In this document: positions 47,749 to 60,935 of the stretch, in pieces | Layout of the letters: every line of letters begins with the position of its first letter | How positions within the stretch are numbered: the stretch's first letter is position 1 | Source of the DNA: Bugula neritina | Lineage: Eukaryota > Bryozoa > Gymnolaemata > Cheilostomatida > Bugulidae | Assembly: GCA_964035545.1 (NCBI GenBank) | Contig: OZ037768.1 | Span: 24,596,819 to 24,660,818, forward strand | Direction of reading: 5' to 3' | DNA: 64,000 nt | Program-made: the position numbers and the translations under genes | Notes under the pieces: generated by a model | The model's input: only the letters and a program-made list of their open reading frames with translations | Database searches by the model: none | What the model was told of the DNA's origin: nothing

Positions 47749-48922
47749 ATGGCAGCCAGAGGAGCAAGTGTGCAGAGACCAAATGGTGCCAGCCAAGGCA
47801 AGATCTGTCAGTTCAAGTTGGTGCTGTTGGGAGAGTCGGCTGTTGGCAAGTCCAGTCTGGTTCTACGTTTCGTGAAAGGACAGTTCCACGAGTACCAGGA
47901 GAGCACCATAGGAGGTGTGTGTATAATATATTATTATATATACCATAGGAGGTGTGTCTGTGCTACACAGCATATAACATGTCTGTATCACTGCAGCTGC
48001 CTTCCTCACACAGACCGTGTGTCTGGACGACACGACAGTCAAGTTTGAGATCTGGGACACGGCTGGCCAGGAGCGTTACCACAGTCTCGCCCCCATGTAC
48101 TACAGGGGGGCTCAGGCAGCCATCATCGTCTACGACATCACCAATCAAGTAATACTAGTACTACTATTATTACTACTACTTATACTACTAGTACTACTAG
48201 TATTAATACTACTAGTAGTACTACTACTATTACTACTACCACTACTACTACTTCTATTAATACTACTACTACTACTAGTACTACTACTACTACTATTAAT
48301 ACTACTACTACTACTAGTACTACTACTACTACTGCTACTGCTACTATTACTACTGTGTATCTATATTTCATTTAGGATACTTTCAACAGAGCTAAAAGTT
48401 GGGTGAAAGAGTTGCAGAGACAAGCAAACCCCAACATAGTGATAGCCTTGTCTGGGAATAAAGCCGACCTCGCTAACAAACGAATGGTTGAGTATGAGGT
48501 GAGTTAGGAGAGAATAACTCCTGTCTATTTACTGCCTATCAAACCTAGAGAGAGGGTAACTCCGAGAATGCATTTGTTCAGAGTGTAGCTGTGGTCACCA
48601 GATGTTTCAGTGCGCTTGTTTTATCTGCTACAGGAAGCCCAGGCTTACGCTGAAGAAAATGGATTATTATTTATGGAGACTTCAGCAAAGACAGCCATGA
48701 ATGTCAACGATATATTCCTAGCCATAGGTAAGTTGAGTACAAGGCAGGTGTGAATGTCAGTAAACAGTCAGTGTATGTGTGTTACAGTGTACACTTGTGA
48801 TTTCAGCCAAGAAGCTACCTAAAACTGACCCTGGTGCAAGAGGCCCTCAACAAGGAGCTGGTACAGTCCAAGTCAATGAGTCACAAGGTGGGCAGAAATC
48901 TGGTTGTTGTGGAGGAAAGTGA
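47749..48922 (+). CDS. RAB5: Rab5 small GTPase
   Basis: Early endosome Rab controlling homotypic fusion and endocytic traffic. Exons 47749-47914, 47997-48148, 48376-48498, 48634-48727, 48807-48922; phases fit; 216 residues, the usual Rab5 length. G1 GESAVGKS (28-35); effector region [18 protein letters not shown], identical to animal Rab5; G3 [18 protein letters not shown] with the conserved Q80; G4 GNKADL (N134, D137); G5 ETSAKT. The C-terminus ends GCCGGK, a two-cysteine prenylation site with three residues after the cysteines, unlike the CCSN of vertebrates. The exon 1/donor sequence ACCATAGGAG/GTGTGT is duplicated 36 bases downstream in intron 1. Poly(A) signal 49634-49639. Confidence 0.97.
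48149..48356. repeat. (TAC)n triplet array in RAB5 intron 2
   Basis: About 200 bp of ACT/TAC triplets with ATT interruptions, the same motif class as 39840-40279. Confidence 0.93.
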
Positions 48923-51571
48923 TGTAAGCCCCCCTCCTCCTTCCATCACTCTACAACTATATGCATGGAACTGAGTCTTGGCACTTCAGTGTTGTGCCAC
49001 GTCACAGCTGAATATACGTATTCCTACTCGACTTTCTCTATCAGTTGGAGTTGTGCACATTTTCATATACCTCTTATATGTATACATCTCCAACTACTCA
49101 CTCTCTACGTCACTAATGAAGGGGAGGGCAACTCCAATAATTCTGACATTAAAGTGATGTTCCATTCAGTCACATAGAACATTATAATTGGACTGTGGAC
49201 CTTTTTCACTTGCATTGTTTACTAATATAAATATTTATATAATTTCATGTATATCCTTATTGCACCTGGTTATGTCTGTTGGAAGAGTTTTATGCTGTAA
49301 AGGCAACCTTTAGATGTAGCATTTATCTGGCATTCCAAGTGATTTGTTGAGTAGCAGAGTTCATAGGATGAATAACTGCTACTAAGACATCCTAACTAGA
49401 ATGTCAACTGTATGTTTGTATTACACCACTTGCTTATCTGGTTGTTGAAATGCCTGTGATTATAACAGTTGATATAATTTGTACAAATTCTTCAAACTAA
49501 AAGCAGTTTTTCAGCTCTCTGATGTTTCAAGATAATTTACTATCCATAAGATTATTTATTAATTAACTGTTAAATTTGACCATTATCATCTTTGCTTGTG
49601 GGGCATATTATACTAGTGAAAAGAATATATTTAAATAAAGTCTATTTCTGATAATTATACACCATTGTATAGACATGAATCATTTTAATCTTCTAAAGTT
49701 GCTGGTTATGCTTTTCAACTCGTGATTGAAAGTAGAGATTTTTGGTAGATCAGCTATGTAACTATGAAATTGACCTGCAGCGATCAACACCTGTTTGAAA
49801 GCACTTGTTAACTTAATCAACTATGACTGCATTATGATGAGTACGTAATGACAGTAGTCAGTACTGTACGGTACCAATTAGTTAATACTTAGTGGAACTG
49901 CTAGTAGACTAGTGGTAGCAAACAGCCAGTTATTATTAATAAAATTTATGCAGTACACCGTCAGTGTCATGTGCGTTGGTTTTTTTTTATGGATTTGTTG
50001 ATGAATGCACAAGAAAATCAACATTATCATAGCATTAGGCTTAGCTGTAGTTAAAATGTTAATGTTATGGCAAGCCCATTTATTTAGGATTAATGATTAG
50101 TAGAATTGAACTAAAAAACACCGGTTTTGTAAACTTTAAAGTAGTAAACGACTAAAACTAAGTATTAATAATTATTATTTACTAATTAAAAACTTATAAG
50201 TAGTGTAACTCATAATGATAATGATGCAACTCAAAATTAATAACTATAACTCGTTACGGGTATACTATTATAGTAAACTAGTACCAACATCAATTTCTGC
50301 ATCCTCACAGACCTTTCACAACAGTTTTCTCCCTCGAAGCATTAGAGATTTGAGGATACCACCTCATAACAGTTATCATAACACAAACTCAGCTTAGCTA
50401 TGTGCTAACCCCTTTACATTACAATTAAAATATCCAAACTTAGCTACATGCTAGAATAGATGCATTTCAACACATGATAAACCCAAACAAAAACAACATA
50501 AGAGGCACTCACAATTTTGCGCCTGTAGGTGTTACTGTTAGCAGAGTGATCTAATTTTTACGAGGTGAGTTGTATAACTATAAGTCGATAATGAAATATC
50601 AATATGAATATGCTCATCATCATGATGATGATATTGATATCAATAGGAATAATTAATATAACATCATGTTGAATATCAAATTCAATATTAATATGATAAT
50701 CAATAGACATTGATAATTATATTATTACTAATAATATTATTCTAAGTCCAAGTCTACATTTGTGACCTTGACAAGTTTTAATTGATATTCTCAACGGCTG
50801 CACGTAAAAATATTACGCGTGGCTGTAACTGTGAGTTGGTCGTTATACTCGCCTTTTTATACCAAATAAATACAAACCGGATATTGCAAGCCACTAATAT
50901 ACATTCTGTAAATAATATTATCAATTGTACTTATACTTATAGCCTATAGGACAGTTAAACTTAATGTTATTTTCATGATTATGACTTATTAGGATGTGTA
51001 AAACTATTGGGACTAATTACCACAAATACACTAAAGCCATTATGACTATACTGTATACATAATGATAATGATAATCGGTTAACTCAAACTGAAACTGAAA
51101 GCATAATGATAATTCATAACATTTACATTGTGATTGTGATTCACTGATAGTGATAGTGATTGTCATCACCATCGTGATTATTATAACATTAACATAATGA
51201 TGAACTTTAAGTGATAATGGTAACCATAATCATAATGTAAATATCAATTCTTATGAGACAGAGATAAACTTTGTGTTTTCACTATAACTATTGTATTGGA
51301 CTTGGTTTTACTATTACTTGGTTACACTACTCACTACTGCCTACTTAGTCTTACCGTAACTATTACTGTTAGTGTTACTCGGACTCTTAGTTTTAGAGTT
51401 AGTCTTACTCAGAGGTTCTACAAATACAGATAAGAATATTTTTTGGCAAGATTCAAGTTGAAATTAGTTGCAATTAGCTTTGATTCATATAAATTAGTTC
51501 TTAAAACTGTTAATTAATTGATTTCAGTGTCAACTCATGTTGTTGTAGATTGTTGTATGTAAGGTTAGCCC
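48923..51571. other. RAB5 3' UTR and intergenic DNA
   Basis: The RAB5 3' UTR runs to the AATAAA at 49634-49639. The rest is AT-rich with many short palindromic ATGAT/ATCAT motifs (for example CATCATCATGATGATGAT near 50618) and no supported exon. Confidence 0.45.
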
Positions 51572-54500
51572 ATGATGGTAACTACAGTTGTTATATCAGC
51601 CAACTCAGAAATGATGATTACATTCGAACTGCTCGTCTATCCATCTCTGGCTCTCATATTTATGATGCTCATTTATGGAGCATTCGGACCTAGAGTGCAA
51701 TTAGAGAGAAACATCACTCATCATCTCAACATCAATGTAGATAAATGCGCCTCTGAAGATTGTGTCAGGTACTAGGCTCTTAGTCTTACGAACTTTCTTG
51801 TCGATTGCTATTCAACATAGGGGTGGATGTAGTAGTAATCAAAATAGGGGTGGATGTAGTGATAATCAACATAAGAGTGGATGTAGTAATATTCAACATA
51901 GGGGTGGATGTAGTAATATTCAACATAGGGGTGGATGTAGTAATATTCAACATAGGGGTGGATGTAGTAATATTCAACATAGGGGTGGATGTAGTAATAT
52001 TCAACATTCGGGTGGATGTAGTAATATTCAACATAAGAGTGGATGTAGTAATATTCAACATAGGGGTGGATGTAGTAATATTCAACATACGGGTGGATGT
52101 AGTAATATTCAACATTCGGGTGGATGTAGTAATATTCAACATAAGAGTGGATGTAGTAATATTCAACATAGGGGTGGATGTAGTAATATTCAACATACGG
52201 GTGGATGTAGTAATATTCAACATTCGGGTGGATGTAGTAATATTCAACATAAGAGTGGATGTAGTAATATTCAACATAGGGGTGGATGTAGTAATATTCA
52301 ACATAGGGGTGGATGTAGTAATATTCAACATTCGGGTGGATGTAGTAATATTCAACATAAGAGTGGATGTAGTAATATTCAACATAGGGGTGGATGTAGT
52401 AATATTCAACATACGGGTGGATGTAGTAATATTCAACATTCGGGTGGATGTAGTAATATTCAACATAAGAGTGGATGTAGTAATATTCAACATAGGGGTG
52501 GATGTAGTAATATTCAACATAGGGGTGGATGTAGTAATATTCAACATTCGGGTAGATGTAGTAATATTCAACGTACGGGTGGATGTAGTAATATTCAACA
52601 TTCGGGTGGATGTAGTAATATTCAACATAAGAGTGGATGTAGTAATATTCAACGTACGGGTGGATGTAGTAATATTCAACATAAGAGTGGATGTAGTAAT
52701 ATTCAACATAAGAGTGGATGTAGTAATATTCAACATAGGGGTGGATGTAGTAATATTCAACATAGGGGTGGATGTAGTAATATTCAACATTCGGGTGGAT
52801 GTAGTAATATTCAACATAGGGGTGGATGTAGTAATATTCAACATAGGGGTGGATGTAGTAATATTCAACATAGGGGTGGATGTAGTAATATTCAACATTC
52901 GGGTGGATGTAGTAATATTCAACATACGGGTGGATGTAGTAATATTCAACATAGGGGTGGATGTAGTAATATTCAACATAGGGGTGGATGTAGTAATATT
53001 CAACATACGGGTGGATGTAGTAATATTCAACATACGGGTGGATGTAGTAATATTCAACATAGGGGTGGATGTAGTAATATTCAACATTCGGGTGGATGTA
53101 GTAATATTCAACATAAGAGTGGATGTAGTAATATTCAACATAAGAGTGGATGTAGTAATATTCAACATAAGAGTGGATGTAGTAATATTCAACATAAGAG
53201 TGGATGTAGTAATATTCAACATACGGGTGGATGTAGTAATATTCAACATACGGGTGGATGTAGTAATATTCAACATTCGGGTGGATGTAGTAATATTCAA
53301 CATAAGAGTGGATGTAGTAATATTCAACATAAGAGTGGATGTAGTAATATTCAACATAGGGGTGGATGTAGTAATATTCAACATAGGGGTGGATGTAGTA
53401 ATATTCAACATTCGGGTGGATGTAGTAATATTCAACATTCGGGTGGATGTAGTAATATTCAACATACGGGTGGATGTAGTAATATTCAACATAGGGGTGG
53501 ATGTAGTAATATTCAACATAGGGGTGGATGTAGTAATATTCAACATACGGGTGGATGTAGTAATATTCAACATAAGAGTGGATGTAGTAATATTCAACAT
53601 AGGGGTGGATGTAGTAATATTCAACATAGGGGTGGATGTAGTAATATTCAACATTCGGGTAGATGTAGTAATATTCAACGTACGGGTGGATGTAGTAATA
53701 TTCAACATTCGGGTGGATGTAGTAATATTCAACATAAGAGTGGATGTAGTAATATTCAACGTACGGGTGGATGTAGTAATATTCAACATAAGAGTGGATG
53801 TAGTAATATTCAACATAAGAGTGGATGTAGTAATATTCAACATAGGGGTGGATGTAGTAATATTCAACATAGGGGTGGATGTAGTAATATTCAACATTCG
53901 GGTGGATGTAGTAATATTCAACATTCGGGTGGATGTAGTAATATTCAACATACGGGTGGATGTAGTAATATTCAACATTCGGGTGGATGTAGTAATATTC
54001 AACATAAGAGTGGATGTAGTAATATTCAACATAGGGGTGGATGTAGTAATATTCAACATAGGGGTGGATGTAGTAATATTCAACATACGGGTGGATGTAG
54101 TAATATTCAACATTCGGGTGGATGTAGTAATATTCAACATAAGAGTGGATGTAGTAATATTCAACATTCGGGTGGATGTAGTAATATTCAACATTCGGGT
54201 GGATGTAGTAATATTCAACATACGGGTGGATGTAGTAATATTCAACATTCGGGTGGATGTAGTAATATTCAACATAAGAGTGGATGTAGTAATATTCAAC
54301 ATAGGGGTGGATGTAGTAATATTCAACATAGGGGTGGATGTAGTAATATTCAACATACGGGTGGATGTAGTAATATTCAACATTCGGGTGGATGTAGTAA
54401 TATTCAACATAAGAGTGGATGTAGTAATATTCAACATAAGAGTGGATGTAGTAATATTCAACATAAGAGTGGATGTAGTAATATTCAACATACGGGTGGA

Positions 54501-57500
54501 TGTAGTAATATTCAACATACGGGTGGATGTAGTAATATTCAACATAAGAGTGGATGTAGTAATATTCAACATAGGGGTGGATGTAGTAATATTCAACATA
54601 CGGGTGGATGTAGTAATATTCAACATACGGGTGGATGTAGTAATATTCAACATACGGGTGGATGTAGTAATATTCAACATACGGGTGGATGTAGTAATAT
54701 TCAACATAAGAGTGGATGTAGTAATATTCAACATAGGGGTGGATGTAGTAATATTCAACATTCGGGTGGATGTAGTAATATTCAACATAAGAGTGGATGT
54801 AGTAATATTCAACATAAGAGTGGATGTAGTAATATTCAACATAAGAGTGGATGTAGTAATATTCAACATAAGAGTGGATGTAGTAATATTCAACATACGG
54901 GTGGATGTAGTAATATTCAACATACGGGTGGATGTAGTAATATTCAACATAAGAGTGGATGTAGTAATATTCAACATAAGAGTGGATGTAGTAATATTCA
55001 ACATAGGGGTGGATGTAGTAATATTCAACATACGGGTGGATGTAGTAATATTCAACATACGGGTGGATGTAGTAATATTCAACATAAGAGTGGATGTAGT
55101 AATATTCAACATACGGGTGGATGTAGTAATATTCAACATACGGGTGGATGTAGTAATATTCAACATAAGAGTGGATGTAGTAATATTCAACATTCGGGTG
55201 GATGTAGTAATATTCAACATAAGAGTGGATGTAGTAATATTCAACATAAGAGTGGATGTAGTAATATTCAACATAAGAGTGGATGTAGTAATATTCAACA
55301 TAAGAGTGGATGTAGTAATATTCAACATACGGGTGAATGTAGTAATATTCAACATAAGAGTGGATGTAGTAATATTCAACATAGGGGTGGATGTAGTAAT
55401 ATTCAACATACGGGTGGATGTAGTAATATTCAACATAAGAGTGGATGTAGTAATATTCAACATTCGGGTGGATGTAGTAATATTCAACATAAGAGTGGAT
55501 GTAGTAATATTCAACATAAGAGTGGATGTAGTAATATTCAACATAAGAGTGGATGTAGTAATATTCAACATAAGAGTGGATGTAGTAATATTCAACATAC
55601 GGGTGGATGTAGTAATATTCAACATACGGGTGGATGTAGTAATATTCAACATACGGGTGGATGTAGTAATATTCAACATAAGAGTGGATGTAGTAATATT
55701 CAACATAAGAGTGGATGTAGTAATATTCAACATAGGGGTGGATGTAGTAATATTCAACATAAGAGTGGATGTAGTAATATTCAACATAAGAGTGGATGTA
55801 GTAATATTCAACATAGGGGTGGATGTAGTAATATTCAACATAAGAGTGGATGTAGTAATATTCAACATAGGGGTGGATGTAGTAATATTCAACATAAGAG
55901 TGGATGTAGTAATATTCAACATAGGGGTGGATGTAGTAATATTCAACATAAGAGTGGATGTAGTAATATTCAACATAAGAGTGGATGTAGTAATATTCAA
56001 CATAGGGGTGGATGTAGTAATATTCAACATAAGAGTGGATGTAGTAATATTCAACATAGGGGTGGATGTAGTAATATTCAACATAAGAGTGGATGTAGTA
56101 ATATTCAACATAGGGGTGGATGTAGTAATATTCAACATACGGGTGGATGTAGTAATATTCAACATAGGGGTGGATGTAGTAATATTCAACATAAGAGTGG
56201 ATGTAGTAATATTCAACATAGGGGTGGATGTAGTAATATTCAACATAAGAGTGGATGTAGTAATATTCAACATAAGAGTGGATGTAGTAATATTCAACAT
56301 AAGAGTGGATGTAGTAATATTCAACATAGGGGTGGATGTAGTAATATTCAACATAAGAGTGGATGTAGTAATATTCAACATAAGAGTGGATGTAGTAATA
56401 TTCAACATAAGAGTGGATGTAGTAATATTCAACATAGGGGTGGATGTAGTAATATTCAACATTCGGGTAGATGTAGTAATATTCAACATTCGGGTGGATG
56501 TAGTAATATTCAACATACGGGTGGATGTAGTAATATTCAACATAGGGGTGGATGTAGTAATATTCAACATAGGGGTGGATGTAGTAATATTCAACATACG
56601 GGTGGATGTAGTAATATTCAACATACGGGTGGATGTAGTAATATTCAACATACGGGTGGATGTAGTAATATTCAACATAAGAGTGGATGTAGTAATATTC
56701 AACATTCGGGTGGATGTAGTAATATTCAACATAAGAGTGGATGTAGTAATATTCAACATAGGGGTGGATGTAGTAATATTCAACATTCGGGTGGATGTAG
56801 TAATATTCAACATAAGAGTGGATGTAGTAATATTCAACATAGGGGTGGATGTAGTAATATTCAACATAGGGGTGGATGTAGTAATATTCAACATTCGGGT
56901 GGATGTAGTAATATTCAACATAAGAGTGGATGTAGTAATATTCAACATAAGAGTGGATGTAGTAATATTCAACATAAGAGTGGATGTAGTAATATTCAAC
57001 ATACGGGTGGATGTAGTAATATTCAACATAAGAGTGGATGTAGTAATATTCAACATACGGGTGGATGTAGTAATATTCAACATACGGGTGGATGTAGTAA
57101 TATTCAACATAAGAGTGGATGTAGTAATATTCAACATACGGGTGGATGTAGTAATATTCAACATACGGGTGGATGTAGTAATATTCAACATAAGAGTGGA
57201 TGTAGTAATATTCAACATAGGGGTGGATGTAGTAATATTCAACATAAGAGTGGATGTAGTAATATTCAACATAGGGGTGGATGTAGTAATATTCAACATA
57301 AGAGTGGATGTAGTAATATTCAACATAGGGGTGGATGTAGTAATATTCAACATAAGAGTGGATGTAGTAATATTCAACATAGGGGTGGATGTAGTAATAT
57401 TCAACATAAGAGTGGATGTAGTAATATTCAACATAGGGGTGGATGTAGTAATATTCAACATAAGAGTGGATGTAGTAATATTCAACATAGGGGTGGATGT

Positions 57501-58875
57501 AGTAATATTCAACATAGGGGTGGATGTAGTAATATTCAACATAAGAGTGGATGTAGTAATATTCAACATAGGGGTGGATGTAGTAATATTCAACATAAGA
57601 GTGGATGTAGTAATATTCAACATAGGGGTGGATGTAGTAATATTCAACATAAGAGTGGATGTAGTAATATTCAACATAGGGGTGGATGTAGTAATATTCA
57701 ACATACGGGTGGATGTAGTAATATTCAACATAGGGGTGGATGTAGTAATATTCAACATAAGAGTGGATGTAGTAATATTCAACATAGGGGTGGATGTAGT
57801 AATATTCAACATAAGAGTGGATGTAGTAATATTCAACATAAGAGTGGAAGTAGTAATATTCAACATAAGAGTGGATGTAGTAATATTCAACATAGGGGTG
57901 GATGTAGTAATATTCAACATAAGAGTGGATGTAGTAATATTCAACATAAGAGTGGATGTAGTAATATTCAACATAAGAGTGGATGTAGTAATATTCAACA
58001 TAGGGGTGGATGTAGTAATATTCAACACGATATTTTCTGGTTACAGATGTACCAAATACAAAGTTATAATACAGAAGGTAGTCAAGCGTTACAAATCAGA
58101 CTCGGCAGTCAAACAGGAAGTTGTGAAATGCAGCAACAGAATGCACAGAGCCGTCACGTCTCTGGACCCAGACAGGAAGTATGGAGCGGCAGACGAGCAG
58201 CAGCCCAATGTCCTTTACATGGAGGAGTTGTCTGCCCGCCCCTTCTGGTCAGAGGCGGAGTTTGTGAGTGACATAGCTGTACTGGAGTCTCATGTGCAGG
58301 AGATCAGGGAGGAGTTTGAAAATGTGTACAACACGGTGTGGCCAGACGGCTGGCTGGTGAACAACACGTCAACTGGTGAGTGGGCCGTCTATCATCTCTT
58401 CAATCAAGGTGCGCCCATCCCCTCCAATTGTCAAAGATGTCCAAAGACATGCGCAGTTTTGAAAAACCTGGTTTCCTCTATGAGCAACAGTGGAAACCTG
58501 TTTGGTAACGTGAGCTTCTCAGTGGTGCAGTCCAGCACCCACATCAGTCCACACTATGGACCTACTAATGTTAGAATTCGCTGTCACCTGGGTCTCAGGA
58601 TCTCTGACCCCCGCACCTCGTATATGGTGGTAAATGGGGAGAGGTGTGGCTGGGAGTCGGGCAAGTGTCTGCTGTTTGACGATTCCTTCCTTCACGAGGT
58701 GCACCACAGAGATGTTGACGGAGCCGCCAGGGCTGTTCTCTTAATTGACTTGTGGCACCCAGAGACAACACAGCAGGAGAGACAACTCATAGATAATTTA
58801 TTTAAATTTGAGAAAGCTAGTTTTCCCAGTATTCCCACAATATCTATGCAGATCCCCGCCTCAAACGACCTGTGA
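51572..58875 (+). CDS. Aspartate beta-hydroxylase domain protein (ASPHD type)
   Basis: Two exons, 51572-51768 and 58047-58875, phase 2 junction, 341 residues (human ASPHD2 is 369). The N-terminus has a short cytosolic part and one membrane segment (FELLVYPSLALIFMMLIYGA, about residues 18-37), giving a type II membrane protein with the catalytic domain on the lumenal side. The domain follows ASPHD1/2 closely: PNVLYMEEL, PFWSEAEF, DGWLVNN, NCQRCPKT, FSVVQSSTHISPHYGPTNVR, RCHLGL, CLLFDDSFLHEVHHR and VLLIDLWHPE. Both iron-binding histidines (SPHYG and FLHE) and the arginine that binds 2-oxoglutarate (RAVLLIDLWHP) are present, so it is probably active; its substrate is unknown. The single intron is a 6.2-kb minisatellite. 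Poly(A) signal 59110-59115. Confidence 0.93.
51811..58030. repeat. 6.2-kb minisatellite, about 230 copies of a 27-bp unit
   Basis: Unit core GTGGATGTAGTAATATTCAA plus ACATA and a variable tetra/pentamer. Nearly every copy belongs to one of four types at the variable site: AGGGG, AAGAG, TCGGG or ACGGG. Rare changes include CAACG for CAACA, GGTAGA for GGTGGA, one GTGAATG and one GTGGAAG. With a 27-base unit and no stop codon, three frames (two +, one -) stay open for more than 2,000 codons. The array lies wholly between the donor at 51769 and the acceptor at 58046 of the ASPHD gene, so it is intronic. Confidence 0.97.
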
Positions 58876-59363
58876 CCCCACTTGTCTTCTCTTACGTTGT
58901 GATGTTACTACACTAAACCCTCCTGTCCTTGCTTCTGCAGAATCTAATTATTGTCAAGATTTTTTCATCTTCATGAAAGAATTGTATTTTCTAATGTTTA
59001 TTTCCTCATGTATGTATTTATGTCTTGGATAGTCAACACTAATTTCTGTTCTTTCAGGTAAAAGTTTTTTTTATGAAATATTTATAATGATGCCAGAGCT
59101 GCAAATTGGAATAAAGCTATTCTTTATATATATGTTTATTACATGTAATGGCAGCAATATACAAACTAGAATGTTTAACAAATATTGATTACACTTACAT
59201 GTGTGTTAGAATAAAATGATGTGCCTATTATTAAAAGTCAAAAAGAACAACTCATTTGCAGATGAATTGTGTTAAAAGTTGGTGGGATTTATGGACGGAT
59301 TAGTTTACAGCTGAGTGTTGATGGATGAAGCTGCAATAGACTAGAACTCTCAATTCCATGGAG
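58876..59363. other. ASPHD 3' UTR and convergent gene end
   Basis: Non-coding; AATAAA at 59110-59115 on the + strand. No other feature seen. Confidence 0.5.
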
Positions 59364-60730
59364 TCAATTATGCATTCCAAGACTGCTTTTCTTAACAAAA
59401 TATATTGTCTCGTACAGCTTGCCTGCCGACTTTATCTGAAAGAGATAGACAATCAAGTACAAGTATATCATATATTAGGCATACATGACGCACAACATTG
59501 CTGGAAAAACTTTTCTATTTTTGGTACTATGGAAGCTTCAGTAGTCTGTACAGTATTCACTTATTTGTGGGGCTCACCTGTAGAAACCTGTTCTTAGTTG
59601 CTTTTATTTTATCTTCAACTTGTGCTTGATATTTCTGATAAATCACCTTAAAAAATACAACAAAAGAAGAGTACTACTAATATCACAGTACTATTAATAT
59701 AACAGTACTACTAGTAATACTGTTATATTAGTATAACAGTACTACTAGCAACAAAACATCAACAGTCAAGAAAGCTTATTGTAGGGAAGTGAAGGGCATT
59801 GAGCTCTTTACAGCACGTGCAAGAAAGCTAAGCAAGTGTGGAGTTTTACTGCAGAAGGTCATGCTGAGGTCAAAGCATGTCACCACTTTATACAGAAAAA
59901 GATCAAACAGATCATACAATAGAGCAGAGTGGGACATGACAGCTAGAGTTACACTATTACACTGCAATTACTGAAATATATTAGTAACTAAATAATAAAG
60001 AGCATGCTTGAAAAGAGAACAGAAACTAAACATCTACTTGATGCAGCATTACTAACTGTCCAGCAGCTTTAGATTGCTGATGGCAGACATCTTGTGGTCT
60101 GAAGGCAACTAACTTTAGGAAACAACTATTAGTAGGTTAAGCAAAATTCAGTTGGATGATTGAAAAGAAGTTGTTGATGAAGTAACATATTATGTACCAT
60201 TCTTTCAAAATGTAGCTAAAATTCTAAATTCAGTTGGGCAGAAATTCAAGCAATAAAAAGCTAGCTTTCCGTGTCTTGCATACAAACATATTGGATGATT
60301 TCATTGGTCTGATAAAAGTTTGTGAGTCTCTAGCCATTAGCTTGAGCCTCTGCTTACGGAAAAAATTTGCCTACTTAAATTTCACCCGTTGTGTAAGCGA
60401 GGTGCTTGTAAAATCTGCAATGCTGCTTAAAAGGTCTAAGAACACAACTCCAAGCAAAAACTAGTTAAAGGTGTGCAGCAGAGAGAGATAGGCTGAGTGT
60501 GCAGACAGAGAGAGATAGGCTGAGTGTGCAGACAGAGAGAGATAGACTGAGTGTGCAGACAGATAGAGATAGGCTGAGTGTGCAGACAGAGAGAGATAGG
60601 CTGAGTGTGCAGACAGATAGACATGCAGTTGTGCAGTTAGCCGAGGATCTATACTAGCCAGTTGAGCAACCAAGCAAACACTTACATTATCCAGAACTCT
60701 TTCCAACAGACACTCAGTGAAAGTAACAAA
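59364..60730 (-). CDS. Candidate unidentified multi-exon gene
   Basis: Several exon-like blocks with splice signals on the - strand. 60730-60686 (FVTFTECLLERVLDN) joins 60460-60386 (FLLGVVFLDLLSSIADFT...) in phase 0. That joins 60349 (RLKLMARDSQTFIRPM...), which ends at a donor (60284) or a stop (60232-60230). 60098-60038 (PQDVCHQQSKAAGQ) joins 59961 (MSHSALLYDLFDLFLYK...). 59646-59578 (VIYQKYQAQVEDKIKATKN) joins 59435-59364 (IKSAGKLYETIYFVKK...), which ends in TGA. The last pair is the strongest: perfect GTGAGC donor, pyrimidine-rich acceptor TCTCTTTCAG and phase 0. I could not close the phase between the third and fourth blocks, so there may be two genes, alternative exons or false exons. 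The family is not recognised; the end is helical and charged. Confidence 0.4.
60477..60622. repeat. 27-bp repeat
   Basis: Five copies of a unit containing GAGAGATAGGCTGAGTGTGC, in the intron between the first two blocks of the candidate gene. Confidence 0.88.
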
Positions 60731-60935
60731 CTGTTGGCAGTTGCTGTGTACATTTAATGGATGACAATGCTCATGACTTACAACTTATGCAGCCAATGAT
60801 GAAGTTTAAAAATAAATAACATAATTATTTAAGCAGTACACTAAACTGTAATAAGAAAATAAAACTCATCTGCACCAACTTTTGTAAAAAAAAAATCAAT
60901 TGTCAAAATAAAATGTGGGCGGTTATTGCTAGAAG

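Noticed and set aside
51762-58875. Continuous frames of 2,169 and 2,356 codons (+) and 2,080 codons (-) that look like giant repeat proteins
   Set aside because: All three come from one 27-bp minisatellite lying between a donor and an acceptor whose phases join two ASPHD exons exactly; the unit length keeps any frame open.
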